A stretch of DNA of 57,326 nt from Pleurotus ostreatus/Saccharomyces cerevisiae fusant (lineage: Eukaryota; Opisthokonta): assembly GCA_024196135.1 (NCBI GenBank), contig JAMQCK010000128.1, positions 1 through 57,326 of the forward strand. The letters run 5' to 3'. The notes below the pieces were generated by a model. It was not told the DNA's origin and made no database searches. It saw only the letters and a program-made list of their open reading frames with translations. The position numbers and the translations under genes are program-made. This document shows, piece after piece, positions 11,893 to 22,855 of the stretch; position 1 is the first letter of the stretch; each line of letters starts with the position of its first letter.

Positions 11893-12131
11893 ATCCTGTC
11901 TTGTCCCTATATCCAGGGAGTAGGCGATGGAAGGAGGCAAACTTGCAGGTCGAGCGCGAGATGGAACCGAACCCCGCGGCACGCGTCTCGATCGCGACGC
12001 GCTGTTCCCACGCCCCTAGATCGGCCCGTCATCCGGCCCGGGATCATGACGCCGACATTTCCGCACTTGGCGAATGTAATCGTTCTTCACTACGTTCATG
12101 TCGACTGTACTGCTCCTCTTTTCCCACCACC

Positions 12132-13652
12132 ATGTCCCTCGAGGAGAAGCGGCGCGAGAGCTTCAACCCCACTCTCAACTCCACGCAAGAGATGGAAAAG
12201 GAGAAGTTCCCCCGCCCCGCACCCCGCACGAAGTCTGAGCAGGCGGTCAGTCGCGATCGTCTGGAGGACTACTTCAAGGAGAGGCCGAAGAATAGGGGCG
12301 TGCTGACCGATGCAGAGCTCTTCTGGGTGGAGCTGCAGCCGTGGTTGAAGCACAGGGGATACGCGTTGCGACCGCGGTACCAGCCTGGCTGGCGACCTTC
12401 TTGGCGGGGGACCAAGAAGCGCGCAAGCGATTGCGAGGATGGGGAACCTATCGGGGTTCGTGCATTCATCACCCATTCCACCGTATCAAGCTTTCTGACT
12501 TTGTCACTTCCCTCATACAGTACCCCTTCCTGCTGGACGCCACGCGCATCTCGGACGGCAAGGTCGTCATGCTCAAGTGCATCTCAAAGACCCTGCACCC
12601 CCATGAGGCCAGTATCTCCGCCCTGCTGTCGTCCCCTCCATTGCGATTGGACCCGACGAACCACTGCGTGCCAGTCTATGATGTACTGCACCCGCCTGGG
12701 CATGAGGATTTCGTGATCATTGTCATGGCGTTCTGCAGGCAGTTCGACAACCCCCGTTTTGATACTGTAGGCGAAGCAGTCGAATTTTTCAGGCAGATTT
12801 TCGAGGTGAGTACGTCTCGCGCTGCTCGGATGTATGACTGAATTGTTCGCCAGGGCCTCCGATTCATGCATCGCAATGGGATAGCTCATCGGTGCGTCGT
12901 CTGACGTTCGTTCCCTTTCCCTGTCTAAGTTGCCTTCAGCGACTGCATCGACCTGAACATCATGATGGACGCAACACCGCTATACGATCACCCCTACCAC
13001 CCTCGACGCCCCGAACTCCGACGCGACTTCAAGGGCAAGGCAAAAGCTCATACGCGCACCGAACGCCCCGTTACCTACTACCTCATTGACTTCGGCCTAT
13101 CAAGGCGGTACGACCTCCCCTTCGAACGCCCTCTCGAAGAGCCCATACTCGCCGGCGACAAGACGGTGCCAGAGTTCCAGAACATAAGCGGTCCGTGCGA
13201 TCCTTTCCCCACTGATGTTTATTATCTGGGTAATATGGTGCGGCGGACGTTTCTTGAGGTGAGGGACTTGAAGGCTCGGGGCGGAGTGCACGAGACTAAC
13301 GACTGATGACAGGGTTGCGAGCTCAACAGCAGGAAGCGCGGCGTCGAATTTATGGCGCCCCTCGTCGCAGACATGGTACAGGACGACCCTGCGAAACGGC
13401 CGACCATGGACGAAGTCGTCGAGCGCTTCAATCAGGTACGTTTCCTCCTGCGTCATACACCAGCATCGATACTTACCAAAATCACAGACTGTCAGCAAGC
13501 TCTCGACCTGGAAGCTCCGATCCCGCCTGAAGAAAGAAGGCGATTGCGCTCCCCATTCCGCGTATCTATCTATCGTGCATTGGCGACGGCGCGTCGGCTT
13601 CATGCTGCGTGGCGTGCCAGCGCTGCCACGGCCAGCAGTGGAAGAGGAGTAG
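12132..13652 (+). CDS. Protein kinase-like protein (FunK1-like, Agaricomycete type)
   Basis: Six exons (12132-12455, 12521-12805, 12854-12891, 12940-13258, 13313-13435, 13488-13652), 417 residues. The N-terminal region (WLKHRGYALRPRYQPGWRPS) is a conserved lead-in of these Agaricomycete kinase-like proteins. The kinase fold shows LLDATRISDGKVVMLK (beta-3 Lys), MHRNGIAHRDCIDLNIMMD (catalytic loop, split by an intron in HR|D), YLIDFGLSRRY (DFG) and PTDVYYLGNMV (subdomain IX Asp). The Gly-rich loop is not evident, and the Lys of HRDxKxxN is Ile (HRDCIDLN). HRD Asp, catalytic-loop Asn and DFG Asp remain, so metal and nucleotide binding are possible but activity is uncertain. The first donor (GTTCGT) is non-standard and the 3' exon is poorly conserved. 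Confidence 0.8.
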
Positions 13653-13975
13653 AGCAGTGCAGCGGACGCTTACCGTCCACTGCTCCTGTTGATTCCGCTT
13701 TTCTGCTGCTGTTAACTGATGGCTGCGCTGGCGCGGCTGATACACGTCGGCCATTGTCTTCAACATTCGGACTCTAGCCTCCCTGTCTAACTTGAATATA
13801 TAATGGATCTAATGTACTGGTGTAAACCATAGACTGTCCTTTCTTATACCCCTTAGATAGCTGTACCCCGCAACGCGTTCATGGCGCGGGCTATCCCGCG
13901 TCAATGTCGCCCGTACATACGGACATACCCTAGTCTATCTAAGGACCATTTCTGTTCGCTCGTGAACTTCCGTCG

Positions 13976-14277
13976 ATGAATCGAGGTCCTCCCCGATACA
14001 AGAGACGCCTCAATACGCTTACACGTCCGAGGACATTCTCCGTCAGCCTCAGAAACAGCCTTCGAAGACTATCCCCATCTGGGTTACAAAGCTCCCGGGG
14101 AGATCGGACCGAACGGAAGCAGGGCGGGAGCATACTGTCATCGAATCGATCAATGCCTCCGATTCCAACATCTTGTCCTCAACCACCACTCGCATCTACG
14201 CACGACTCCCGGCCATTGCACTTCAAGGCGCGGGATAGTCTGGATACCCATATATGCCTTGGTCTGACGAATAGGCT
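13976..14277 (+). other. Possible first exon / conserved 5' block of patatin-like copy 1
   Basis: This stretch is matched in the inverted copy, roughly 50247-50540. Within it 14087-14191 is nearly identical to 50462-50358 (two mismatches in 105 bp by my alignment), far more similar than the flanking exons. Two overlapping frames look protein-like. One, from ATG 13976, runs through ARDSLDTHICLGLTNRL to a GTACGT donor at 14278 that would splice in phase to the exon at 14344. The other ends RGIVWIPIYALV and stop. I could not decide between them. Confidence 0.4.
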
Positions 14278-14343
14278 AGTACGTGGATGGCTACAGTAAG
14301 CGTGGCTCGATTCCCCCGCGTGTTCCGCGTGCTGACGAGGTAG

Positions 14344-15612
14344 ACGTTTGCGCAGCGCGCTTTGGGCCCGAGCTCCTCTTTCACGACCAGGACTGCCAAT
14401 GAACGTACAACACCCAATATTTTAGGAGCAAGTGACCTTGATGCGCCCCAGAAACCCGGTCTCAGATTACTTGCATTCGGTTGAGCCCATCGACTGCTTT
14501 CCGTGACTGCCGACTGACGTGGTGCCCCAGATGATGGCGGAGCCCGAGGTTTATCTATGCTTTTGCTGCTGCGAAACATGCTTCGCGAAGTAGAGCGTAT
14601 GTCTCAGCATCCTGGCCGCCCGTGCGAGTATTTCGATATAATCGCCGGAAGTGGCACTGGCGGGTAAGGGCGCGTTTTCATGCCAAGCATGAGCGTGGAG
14701 CTCATTATTCCGCAGGTTCATAGCCCTACTCTTGGGACGATTGCGCTTGAAAATGGACGATGCCATCGAATGCTACGCACGTGTCGTTGAACGCGTCTTC
14801 CTTCGAACGAAGGCAGGTAAATTCAGGGACACCCCCCTTGAGGAAGTAATTGGGGAGATATGCCATCGTTTTGGCGAAGGGAATGGGAACCAGATGCTTG
14901 GGGAACGAGGCCCGCGCTGTAAGACGTGAGTGCTGGTATTCTTTGCGACCACATAGCCTACTGACGAACATAATTTAGGTTCGTCTGCGTTAGGGAGAAA
15001 AGCCCTTCAGGCGCGCTCCTCCCCAGAAGGCTTCGCACGTATGTTCATCCGGCCGAACCAGCATTTCAGTGTACGATCGCGGATGCTGTTCGTGCGACCA
15101 TGGGCAATCCCCTCTTCTTCGATCCTCCTACTATCACCGACGGTAATGGCGCATCCTCAATATTCCTGGATGCGGGCGACAACAGGTATAATCCGATTTA
15201 CGACCTCTACGAAGAAGCGCAATCCCTGTTCCCCTCCCGCCACGTCGCGTACATCGTAAACCTAGGCGCCGGACGTGCTGGTACCATCGACGCCATGCCG
15301 CCTCGCGGGATTATGCATCAACCTAGGCTCCCACTGACCTGCATGGCCGCTATGCATCGTATGGCAGACAGATGCGACGCCATATCCGAGAGCTTCCTGC
15401 GGGAGAATCAGGAATTAGGACCAGTTTACTATCGATTTACTCATGACCAAGGATGCGTCGACGGTAAAATGGCACAATGGGAGCAGGTAGATACTCTCAA
15501 GGAGTTTCTGCGCCCTTACTTCGTTTCTGTGGACAAGCTGGCGTGGGCGCTAGAAACGAGAATGATGGAGGAACGAGAGGCTGAGTTGGCTTCGCGTCGG
15601 CGGGCTTGGTAA
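14344..15612 (+). CDS. Patatin-like protein, copy 1 (catalytic Ser replaced)
   Basis: Supported exons: 14344-14479, 14531-14663, 14716-14925, 14979-15612; the true start lies upstream (see 13976-14277). The protein reads KPGLRLLAF|DDGGARGLSMLLLLRNML, then CEYFDIIAGSGTGG|FIALLLGRLRLKMDDAIECY, and later SSIFLDAGDNRYNP and YRFTHDQGCVDGKMAQWEQV. These match the patatin oxyanion loop, the nucleophile elbow, the following helix and the catalytic-Asp region. The elbow has Gly where GTSTGG proteins have the nucleophilic Ser, and the oxyanion loop has Asp for the first Gly. Asp of the dyad is kept here. Lipid hydrolysis is therefore unlikely; lipid binding or a scaffold role is inference. The last three exons have the same lengths as in the inverted copy (133, 210, 634 nt). 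A TAG just before 14344 is the splice acceptor, not a premature stop. Confidence 0.75.
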
Positions 15613-16548
15613 AGCGTTGTAGGATCATCTGTATCAGTACTATTCTACCTATGTATTGTTACTGCTCAACATCTTGAAGTTCTCCCAGCTCGCAGCAGCA
15701 AATTGATGACAGGGTGAGTCACGACTGAGGTCGGCCCGCCGACCGAAACCGTCGGACCTTTTTCTTCTTGACCGCGACGTTGAATTCACTACTTTTGCAA
15801 CCGTTCACAGCGCATGCAAAGTACGCTCATTTTATTCTAATCAGGCTGAGTATACGTCTGTGTAGCCAATCAAGATGACCTCAAGTTGCACCTTTTTGCA
15901 CCAGTACATCGCTCTTCGGAGGCATCGCATGGGAACAGAAGCTGATGATTTGACAATCACAATAAGCGACGGACACGCGTTATATGCGTGCGTACGTCCC
16001 GCCGTCCTTCCCTCATCCACCGTCTTGTCTCTTCCCCATATCCTTCGAGCCTCGCCATGAACCGAACGGACTTGCCTTCGCCGCATATTCTGCCTATATT
16101 CCATCGACCACGCAGTAGCGAAGTCATTGACTCGGTAGGAGTCGGCGTCGTGCTTTTGGCGCCACGAACGACCTTGCTCATTAGTCCCTGTAGGCCTGCC
16201 TTGGCGGCTCAGCGGGTATCCAGGTATGTCCCCCTCCAACCATTGCAGCAAATCACACTCATCCCACCCTTCATTCAGCCGCAAAGGACGGCGATCTTCA
16301 TTGATCGAGAGGAGCGTAGAGCGCCCATAAGCGCACCAGTATGTTTCGAGTGCGTGCGATGCATCTGAATCTCACCGCTACAACAGAAGACGTTCGCGGA
16401 AAGCTCCCAATGGGCAAACTCAGAAGACGACGTTACTGTGGCGGAAGTCGTGCGTCTCCTACATACCTCTGCATTGTCGGCGCTAAAATAAGCTTTCAAG
16501 CCTGAACCTGGCGAGAGGTGGACTACCGGACGGGAAGAATTCTCTCAC
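15613..16548. other. Spacer between patatin-like and DUF6535 genes, copy 1
   Basis: No complete gene is supported. ATG 16057 and a segment at about 16386-16442 (reading KTFAESSQWANSEDDVTVAE after a CAACAG acceptor) may be upstream exons of the DUF6535 gene. The latter resembles, weakly, a segment at the same place in copy 2 (VSNGQEAQESVERTL). The rest shows nothing recognisable. Confidence 0.35.
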
Positions 16549-19075
16549 ATGCCCCCGGACAAAGATGTTGCACTGCAAAGCTGCTCCACGCTCGTCTACA
16601 AGCACGACAACAACAGATGCCAGTCTTGGCGCGATGAGATCGAGTCCTTCATGGTTTTCGTAAGTCATGTCTCGCATTGCACGTTCTCGCCTAATCATCC
16701 TCGTAGGCTGGTCTTTTCTCTGCAGTGCTTACTGCGTTCATCATGGAGTCCTACAAGTGGCTGATGGTCGAGCCGGACGACATTTCCGCGGATTACCTTC
16801 GACAAATTCTCGCACTTCTCTCGCATGTTGACGTTGCCGCAGTCAAGACGGTCAACAGGACCTCCCCTCTTCCGTCGGACGTGACAACTCGCATCAACGC
16901 CTTTTGGTTCAGCAGCCTCACTCTCAGCTTGACGTCGGCACTGGTTGGCATCGTCTCTAAGCAGTGGTTGCGGGAATTCCTGCGCGATACAGGCCATTCC
17001 CACCAAACGAACCTTGCCGTCAGGCAAGTCAAACACGAGGGCCTGACGAAGTGGTACGTCGGAGCCGTCATAGCAGCCATTCCTCTCTTGCTGCAGACCG
17101 CTCTTTTTCTCTTTCTTGCGGGCGTCATCGACTTGCTCTGGCACCTTCAGAAAGGGGTCGCTGTTCTTATCAGCATCATCTGCTCCTCCACTATGCTCTT
17201 CTTCATCGTCACGACTGTTCTTCCGGGAATTCAATATATTCGTCACCATCGCGGGCTCAAGCTACACGCCATTTACCAAGTGCCTTTCAAGTCGCCGCAG
17301 GCGTGGGTTTTCATGCAGGGCGCTGTGGCATTTCTCAACTTTTTCGCTTGGGCTCATGCCTACGTATTGTCGCTGTGTAGGCGAGGCGTCCACGAGCATG
17401 ACCACGTTGCACCCTATCGGACGTACGCTACGTGGACTGAGTTCGACCTTGATTGGACCCGTCGGCATGACCTCACGGCAGCATGGAACGATGTTCCCGT
17501 CGCTATGGCCCGTTGCTTAGGCTTCATCCAATTGACCTTCGAGCACGCGTCTTTGCGAGACTGGATCTGGACTTGCCTGTGGCAGATTCGAAACAAGGCC
17601 GTGAACGCGCGCTATGTTCTCCAGTGCTTCAGAGGCAACCAGACCGACAAGCTTGACCTGACGTCGCCCGACGATAGGCTGATAGACGACGTCAAGTATG
17701 TTCTGGACCCAGCGGGCACCTCCGAGATCACGTCTGAATCGATCATGCATGCTCTTCTGTACGCCGATTGGGGCATTCCGCGAGTTGAGGCGCGCCTCGA
17801 GCATATTATTCGCCTGTTCAACACCTTCTGTATAAGAAAGGCTGATGACACCCCTCGACGTATCGATACCCTGCTGCGCAACACGCTACAGGATCTGGCG
17901 CATACGTCGACCAGCCCAGGTATGTGTGGCGTGCATTCATCGAATAAAGAATATTCCGCCAACGGTTCCCTCAGATCTACGCCAGCAATTATACTACATC
18001 GCTCAAGATCTGTTGCAGAGGGGTGTCACCACGGACGCCGACTCTTCTTTCCGCTGGTTGCAGCTGGCCTACGAGATCGTCGATCATCTGAGTCGGAACG
18101 AAGCGCGAGATGGCGACTCCGTGTCCACGGTGTTCAGCCTTGATTTCGTCGGCGAAATCGCTGAATGGATCGATGCCCAATCTCTGCCAACCACCGACAA
18201 GGACTTGAGCGACTACAAGGCTCGTGTGGTTTGGGCAGCACAGACCAGTGTTCTACTCGCTCGCCGTTTTCTGAGGTTGGGTCCTTTGGACGGCGTCGCC
18301 GCATGGCACCCTCGGTTCGCCGAGATACATGATCTCGTGCAGCGCGTCTACACAAAGACGCTGTCGATGCCGCAGGAGATGGCTCCCGCGTGGCGGATGG
18401 GATGGTTCAGTCTGGACGAATTTACGCTGGTGAGGGCCGCGCTGGAGGCGCGCCTAGAGGCCGAAAAGAACGTTGGCGGGCGGCGCAAGCGCAAGCCTAG
18501 CGCAAAGCGTCAGATCTCGCAACGAACGGATTCTAGTGGTACGTACACAGAGGTGAGTAGTTATCCAGTCATTTACGGTGGAATCTTGGGGCTGACGCGT
18601 GATTGTAGAGCTCTGAGTCCACCGCCCTCGACTGCGGTGACGCTCGCTTGTCGGATGAACTTCAAGATGGCCAACGCCTTCGAAAGACCCGGTCTCCCTC
18701 ACCGCCCTCGGTCAGTAGACACGCAAGCGTTGCTCGACACGTTCTAACCCGTACCTGCAGACTCCCGATCCAGACACGCGCGCCGTACATTGGAACACCG
18801 AGTCTCTCGATTCGAAGGAGAAGAGTGACGTAGAGGAGGCTGGGATAGGGTGCTCCTCGCGAGGAGCCTCTCCTGCCGACGAGCCTCGTCGACAGTCGCC
18901 CGACCGTGGCCGTGGTTCACGAGGCGACGATCGAAGCTCGTCGAGCTCACCAGCGACAGCCAGCGCGCGGGTAGGCGACGTGGCTACGCCTCGTCCCGAT
19001 GTAGCCATACACGGAGATGGTGTTCTTGCCGAAGTGGTACCATCCCCGTCACGGGCGAGATTCAAGGAAGACTAG
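16549..19075 (+). CDS. DUF6535 multi-pass membrane protein, copy 1
   Basis: Exons 16549-16659, 16707-17919, 17975-18552, 18609-18710 and 18761-19075 give 772 residues from the ATG at 16549; further 5' exons are possible. The N-terminal part is the DUF6535 domain: YKHDNNRCQSWRDEIESFMV, then four hydrophobic helices (AGLFSAVLTAFIMESYKWLM; FWFSSLTLSLTSALVGIVSK; WYVGAVIAAIPLLLQTALFL; VLISIICSSTMLFFIVTTVL). The long helical remainder is soluble, with a basic patch (GGRRKRKPSAKR) and an acidic, Ser/Arg-rich tail ending RARFKED. The family is abundant in Agaricomycetes and its function is unknown; topology suggests a membrane-embedded N-terminus with a large cytosolic C-terminus. It lies downstream of the patatin-like gene on the same strand, an arrangement repeated in the inverted copy, where exons 4 and 5 have exactly the same lengths (102 and 315 nt). 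Confidence 0.85.
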
Positions 19076-19649
19076 CGAGGAGCAGTTGTTTTGACGGGGG
19101 TCGAATGGCGAAGATTATGGGCAACCACCTTTTCCCTTTTATGTATCATATTTATCCCTACACCTAGACGAAGTTGTGCCGAACTTACCTGGGCGCAACC
19201 TGTAGATCCATCACTATATATACAAAAGTCCATGGAGGCGAAGATATCGCACCCATTGAGACACCTCCGATATTATCCTATTTCCCTGACTCCGAAGCGT
19301 CGGTGGGTAAAAATAATGATACGGAACCAGGATCGTTCTCAGCGCGGGTGCAGCAGCAGTACAGGCAAGACGCGCGGCCGTCCGCACAGCGAGACAATAT
19401 TAATGACACAGGCAGAGTTGGGCGATTCCACCTTGAAGGCTCGCGCGTGCCAAGCGGATCCACGTAAAACCCATCGGCTCGGTACGTCTCGCACGAAAGG
19501 CGGACAAGCGGCGGGAGCGGCGGGAGCTCGGCTTAGGAGTCGCTGGCGATGCGCGATTTTCTGGAGCGCATCCCATGAGCCTGCTGCCTGCGCTTGAGCG
19601 ACTTTCGGGAGCAAGTATGAGGGATTATCTGGAGCGGGAAGGAGGGAGG

Positions 19650-19657
19650 TATAAAAG
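19650..19657 (+). promoter_or_regulatory. TATA box of the metallothionein gene
   Basis: TATAAAAG, a consensus TATA box, 97 bp upstream of the metallothionein ATG on the same strand. Strong TATA boxes are typical of inducible stress genes; metal induction is inferred, not shown. Confidence 0.7.
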
Positions 19658-19746
19658 GGTGAGGATAAGGAGACGTACTGCACCTTCATACGAGTATCGC
19701 ACCTCCTTCGCATACTTCTCACGACCGTCAATCACCAACGAGAACG

Positions 19747-20074
19747 ATGACTTCCGCAGTAAGCGCCGATTCTCGTGAATGAGGGTGCCACAGATGCTGA
19801 CGCCCCTGCCACAGCTCACCACCAAGTCGTGCTGCAAGGACGGCTGCGGCTGCATGCCCTGCGGATGCCAGGTTAAGTGAGTGCCCCGACCACGCGAAGT
19901 AAGGTTGACGACTTACAAACATCCCCTCGAAGCTGCTCCTGCACGCCGACGTCCTGCAAGTGCGGTGGCGACGACGCCTGCGGCTGCGCGCCCGGGACGT
20001 GCCAGAAGAAGGGAGACGACTGCGCTTGTAGGGGCGGGGAGTGCAAGTGCACTGACGGGTCGTGTGCGTGCTAG
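19747..20074 (+). CDS. Metallothionein
   Basis: Three exons (19747-19758, 19815-19876, 19933-20074) encode 71 residues with 19 cysteines. Most are in C-x-C pairs: KSCCKDGCGCMPCGCQ, CSCTPTSCKCGG, DACGCAPGTC, DDCACRGGECKC and GSCAC. The first exon is only MTSA. The Cys density and absence of aromatic residues and His identify a cytosolic metallothionein that binds Cu, Zn or Cd through thiolate clusters. It is longer than the 25-residue Neurospora/Agaricus copper thionein and of the size seen in larger basidiomycete metallothioneins. Cys spacing suggests two clusters separated near residue 48-55. A consensus TATA box lies 97 bp upstream. Metal preference cannot be told from sequence. Confidence 0.92.
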
Positions 20075-21611
20075 GCGAATGAACGACATTTGTGGCGCGC
20101 GATCGAGTCATGAGAGGCTTTGGGTTCGATTCGAGTGTATTATAGTCTTCTAGCTGTCTTCGGATGACAATCCTTGAATCAAGGCGAGCTTCCAAGTCTT
20201 GGTCGTTAACCTTCACGCTGCTGGAGGCAGACAAGTGCGCGACTTACGCGAGCCACTTCCAATTATCGTTTGACGACAGAAAATACGCGCAAAGCCTTCC
20301 AAAACGGATTGCAGGTCCGAAGATGACATACGTATGGATGATCTCCACTGCGGCAGAGACAGGGACGACCTGAAAGTCGCCCGGAAAGCTCCATCCGTGG
20401 ACTCGGTATGTGACGAAGTCCCGAACCAAGGGTCAACCTGAAGCGCCTTTCCCCCCGAGCTGCAGTCATCGGTCGTCCGCGAACATTTATGGCGGCTTCT
20501 TCAAAGCCTGTCACCAGAAGAAAGTATTGGGACTCAATTCCAGATAACACTGAAGTCGACAAAGGACAGTAACGGGACGATGAAGATTCACCTCGAATGT
20601 GGAGGGAGTGCGTCGCGGAAATCTGTACATTTTCTTTGAGCCCTTACACCATGTGACGCAAGCGAAGAGCTGTACTAGAGTCGATGTGTAGCGAAAGACC
20701 TGAAGTCCGATGGGGGTGGCCGTCCTCCTGAAGGATGAGATGCAGTAGTGCGTCGTGCCTGCCACCCAGTGCAGGATAGTGCAGACTTCCACCTCCATGG
20801 TCGATTCAAAGTGTGACGTCCCTACGGGCCTTGCGGGACGGCTTGCGTAGGCCGGAAGTAGCACAGGATGGAGGGCAACGAGTGGAGGGAATGTTGCCTT
20901 GCCCTGGAGAGTCGGTGTCGTCACTGGAATTTCCAGAAGAACGTCGGTGTGGAACAGTCTGTCGAGTCGCAACTGCTACTGTTCAGGGATGCCTAAAGCT
21001 GTTGGGTTCAAGAGGCACAGTAAGGACCTCGAAAAAGCAGTAGCGTCAGAGCGAGATGGCCGCGAGAGTTGAACTTGGGCTCGCCAGGCGTTCTGAGCGG
21101 GTGTCGCCGGCATTGGCCGGTTGGGCGTGACGTCACATGCGCAGCTCGCGCAGCACCACCTAAACTTGGAACAAGGCCATTTCCACGCCGATGTTCAACT
21201 TTTCTTTGTTCTCTTGCCCGCTGCAAAAAATAATCTTGCCTGCAGGACTGGCTTCTCTCGCTACCAGCTTCTCTTGGGACTGACTTGACGTGTCTCTGTG
21301 CACCAGTTGGCGTGGAGGATTCAGTAAACTCCAGTCGGCAACATGCGCAAAACACATCGCCTACCCCGAAGTGATGAATGTGGAGAGCTTGTCAGCCGGG
21401 GGTGGAGCAGAAGCACCCCCGTCACGACGACACCGCCAACTAGAAATTTCACGCTTCCCACCGAGAAAGCTCGACCTCCGTCACTTCTTTCTCTCTTCCT
21501 CCATCTCCTCAGTGCTTCTCAGCCGTACGGCTTCACTCTGCTTGCTTTCGCCCTTGGCGCCCACCTGTCCTTCTTTCTGACCGGCACTCTATCCTCTGCA
21601 AGCTAATCACC
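20075..21611. other. No supported gene; promoter of the secreted glycoprotein gene at its 3' end
   Basis: About 1.5 kb. A minus frame of 153 codons (20511-20972) has no recognisable domain and is not supported. The last 150 bp before 21612 are pyrimidine-rich (CTTTCTCTCTTCCTCC and similar), as in highly expressed fungal promoters. Confidence 0.45.
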
Positions 21612-22855
21612 ATGTCTGTCGCCGCTGCTGCACTCCTCTTCCTCCCCGCGCTCGTCGCGGCGCAGGACCAGAGCTCCTTCCCTGAGACGCCGCTCGCTAG
21701 CAAGACGTTCTCATACCCGGATGGCATCGTACGTCCCTCGCCCTTTAGTATGCCACCCGAACTCACGACGTTCTTCAGCCCTACCAAGCCGACACTGACA
21801 CGAACCTCGTCCGTGGCGGCCAGGCGGGTTACAACTTGTGCAACTCGACCACGGAAGGCGATGACAGCATGTGCCAGACGAGCTTCTTGAACGCGCTTGA
21901 CGGTATGTGCTCCAGCATGCTTGGTCGTTCGTTCGCTCATTCGTTGCCCAGACTTCTGCTTGTGGGCACCGTCCAAGAAGGACTCCATGATCTCCGACAC
22001 GGAGGGCGAGGAGGTCGCCTGGTGCACGAAGCCCGGCCGTGGCACGCGCATCATCCCAGACGGCGCTCTCCAGGGTGTGCAGTTCATGCGCACGCCGGAC
22101 TACGTCCAGGTCGTCGGCTTCATCGACCAGAGCAAGATCAACATCGCGGCGGATGACTTCGGCGGTGAACTCGACCCGCACGGTGCCGACCTCCGTGGCA
22201 ACCCCATGGGCGGTCTCGTCTACTCCACCGCCTGGTCCGACAGCAACGACAGCTACACGCAGGTGATCGAGTGGCACAAGTACGTCCCCCACGCCCTGCG
22301 CAGCCTTACCCCAGATGGCTAACACGTTTCGGCAGCTTCATGGGTGGCAACGCTTTCTGCTTCAAGGTATGTGACCCGAGCAAGGAGCACGCGGCGGACT
22401 ACTGCCAGCACATCTACGACCGTATCGGCTGCGCGTACAACGCGCCGAACAACGCCCAGAACGGCACCTTCGAGTCGTGCGAGGGCGACAACCAGGACTT
22501 CCCGGGTGTCTACACCGGCTCCGACGGCCAGACCACCACCTGGACGCAGCCGCCCGAGAGCGAGGGCGAGATCTCCACGATCCCCTTCAGCGCCAAGGTT
22601 CCCGCCTCCAGCAACTGCCAGTCCTTCTCTAGCGAGGAGCTCTTCAAGGCGGCGGCGAGCTCGGGTGCCTCTGGCTCCGGTGGCAGCGGCTCGGGCAGCG
22701 GTGCGTCTTCGACCGCTGGCAGCTCCAGCGCGGACGCCAGCGGCAGCAACGCCGCGTCGATGCTCCGCGCGCCCGAGGGCCAGGGCATCGCCTGGATGGG
22801 CCTCCTGTGGGCCACCGTCGCGGTCGCTATGGGCGGTGTCGCTGTTTTCGCGTAA
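21612..22855 (+). CDS. Secreted macrofage-activating-glycoprotein-like protein
   Basis: Four exons (21612-21728, 21779-21902, 21952-22279, 22336-22855), 362 residues. A signal peptide (MSVAAAALLFLPALVAAQ) precedes a Cys-containing ectodomain with conserved segments of this family: GGQAGYNLCNSTTEGDDSMC, WCTKPGRGTRIIPDGAL, TPDYVQVVGFIDQSKINI, GELDPHGADLRGNPMGG and FMGGNAFCFKVCDP. A Ser/Gly-rich linker and a C-terminal hydrophobic tail (MGLLWATVAVAMGGVAVFA) suggest GPI anchoring. Homologues in basidiomycete genomes carry the label macrofage activating glycoprotein; the biochemical role in the fungus is not known. Splice junctions restore PDGI|PYQAD, ALD|DFCLW and WH|NFMGG. The product is probably abundant at the wall, judging from strongly biased codon use. 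Confidence 0.85.

Larger units (their letters stand above)
14040..19115 (+). repeat. Inverted segmental duplication, copy 1 (patatin-like + DUF6535)
   Basis: About 5 kb homologous in gene order, exon structure and protein sequence to about 45630-50520 on the opposite strand. Homology begins upstream of the patatin exons and runs about 40 bp past the DUF6535 stop (GACGGGG-TCGAA-ATGGCGA in both). The stretch between the two genes (15613-16548 here) is not clearly alignable. Boundaries are estimates by eye. Confidence 0.8.

Noticed and set aside
14338..14343. Apparent premature TAG in patatin copy 1
   Set aside because: The TAG is the splice acceptor directly before the conserved TFAQRALGP exon; copy 2 has AAG at the same place, and a CTGAC branch site precedes it.
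18712..19065. Antisense open frame conserved in both duplicates (also 45679-45999)
   Set aside because: Conservation follows from the DUF6535 C-terminal exon on the other strand, whose frame ends correctly in both copies.
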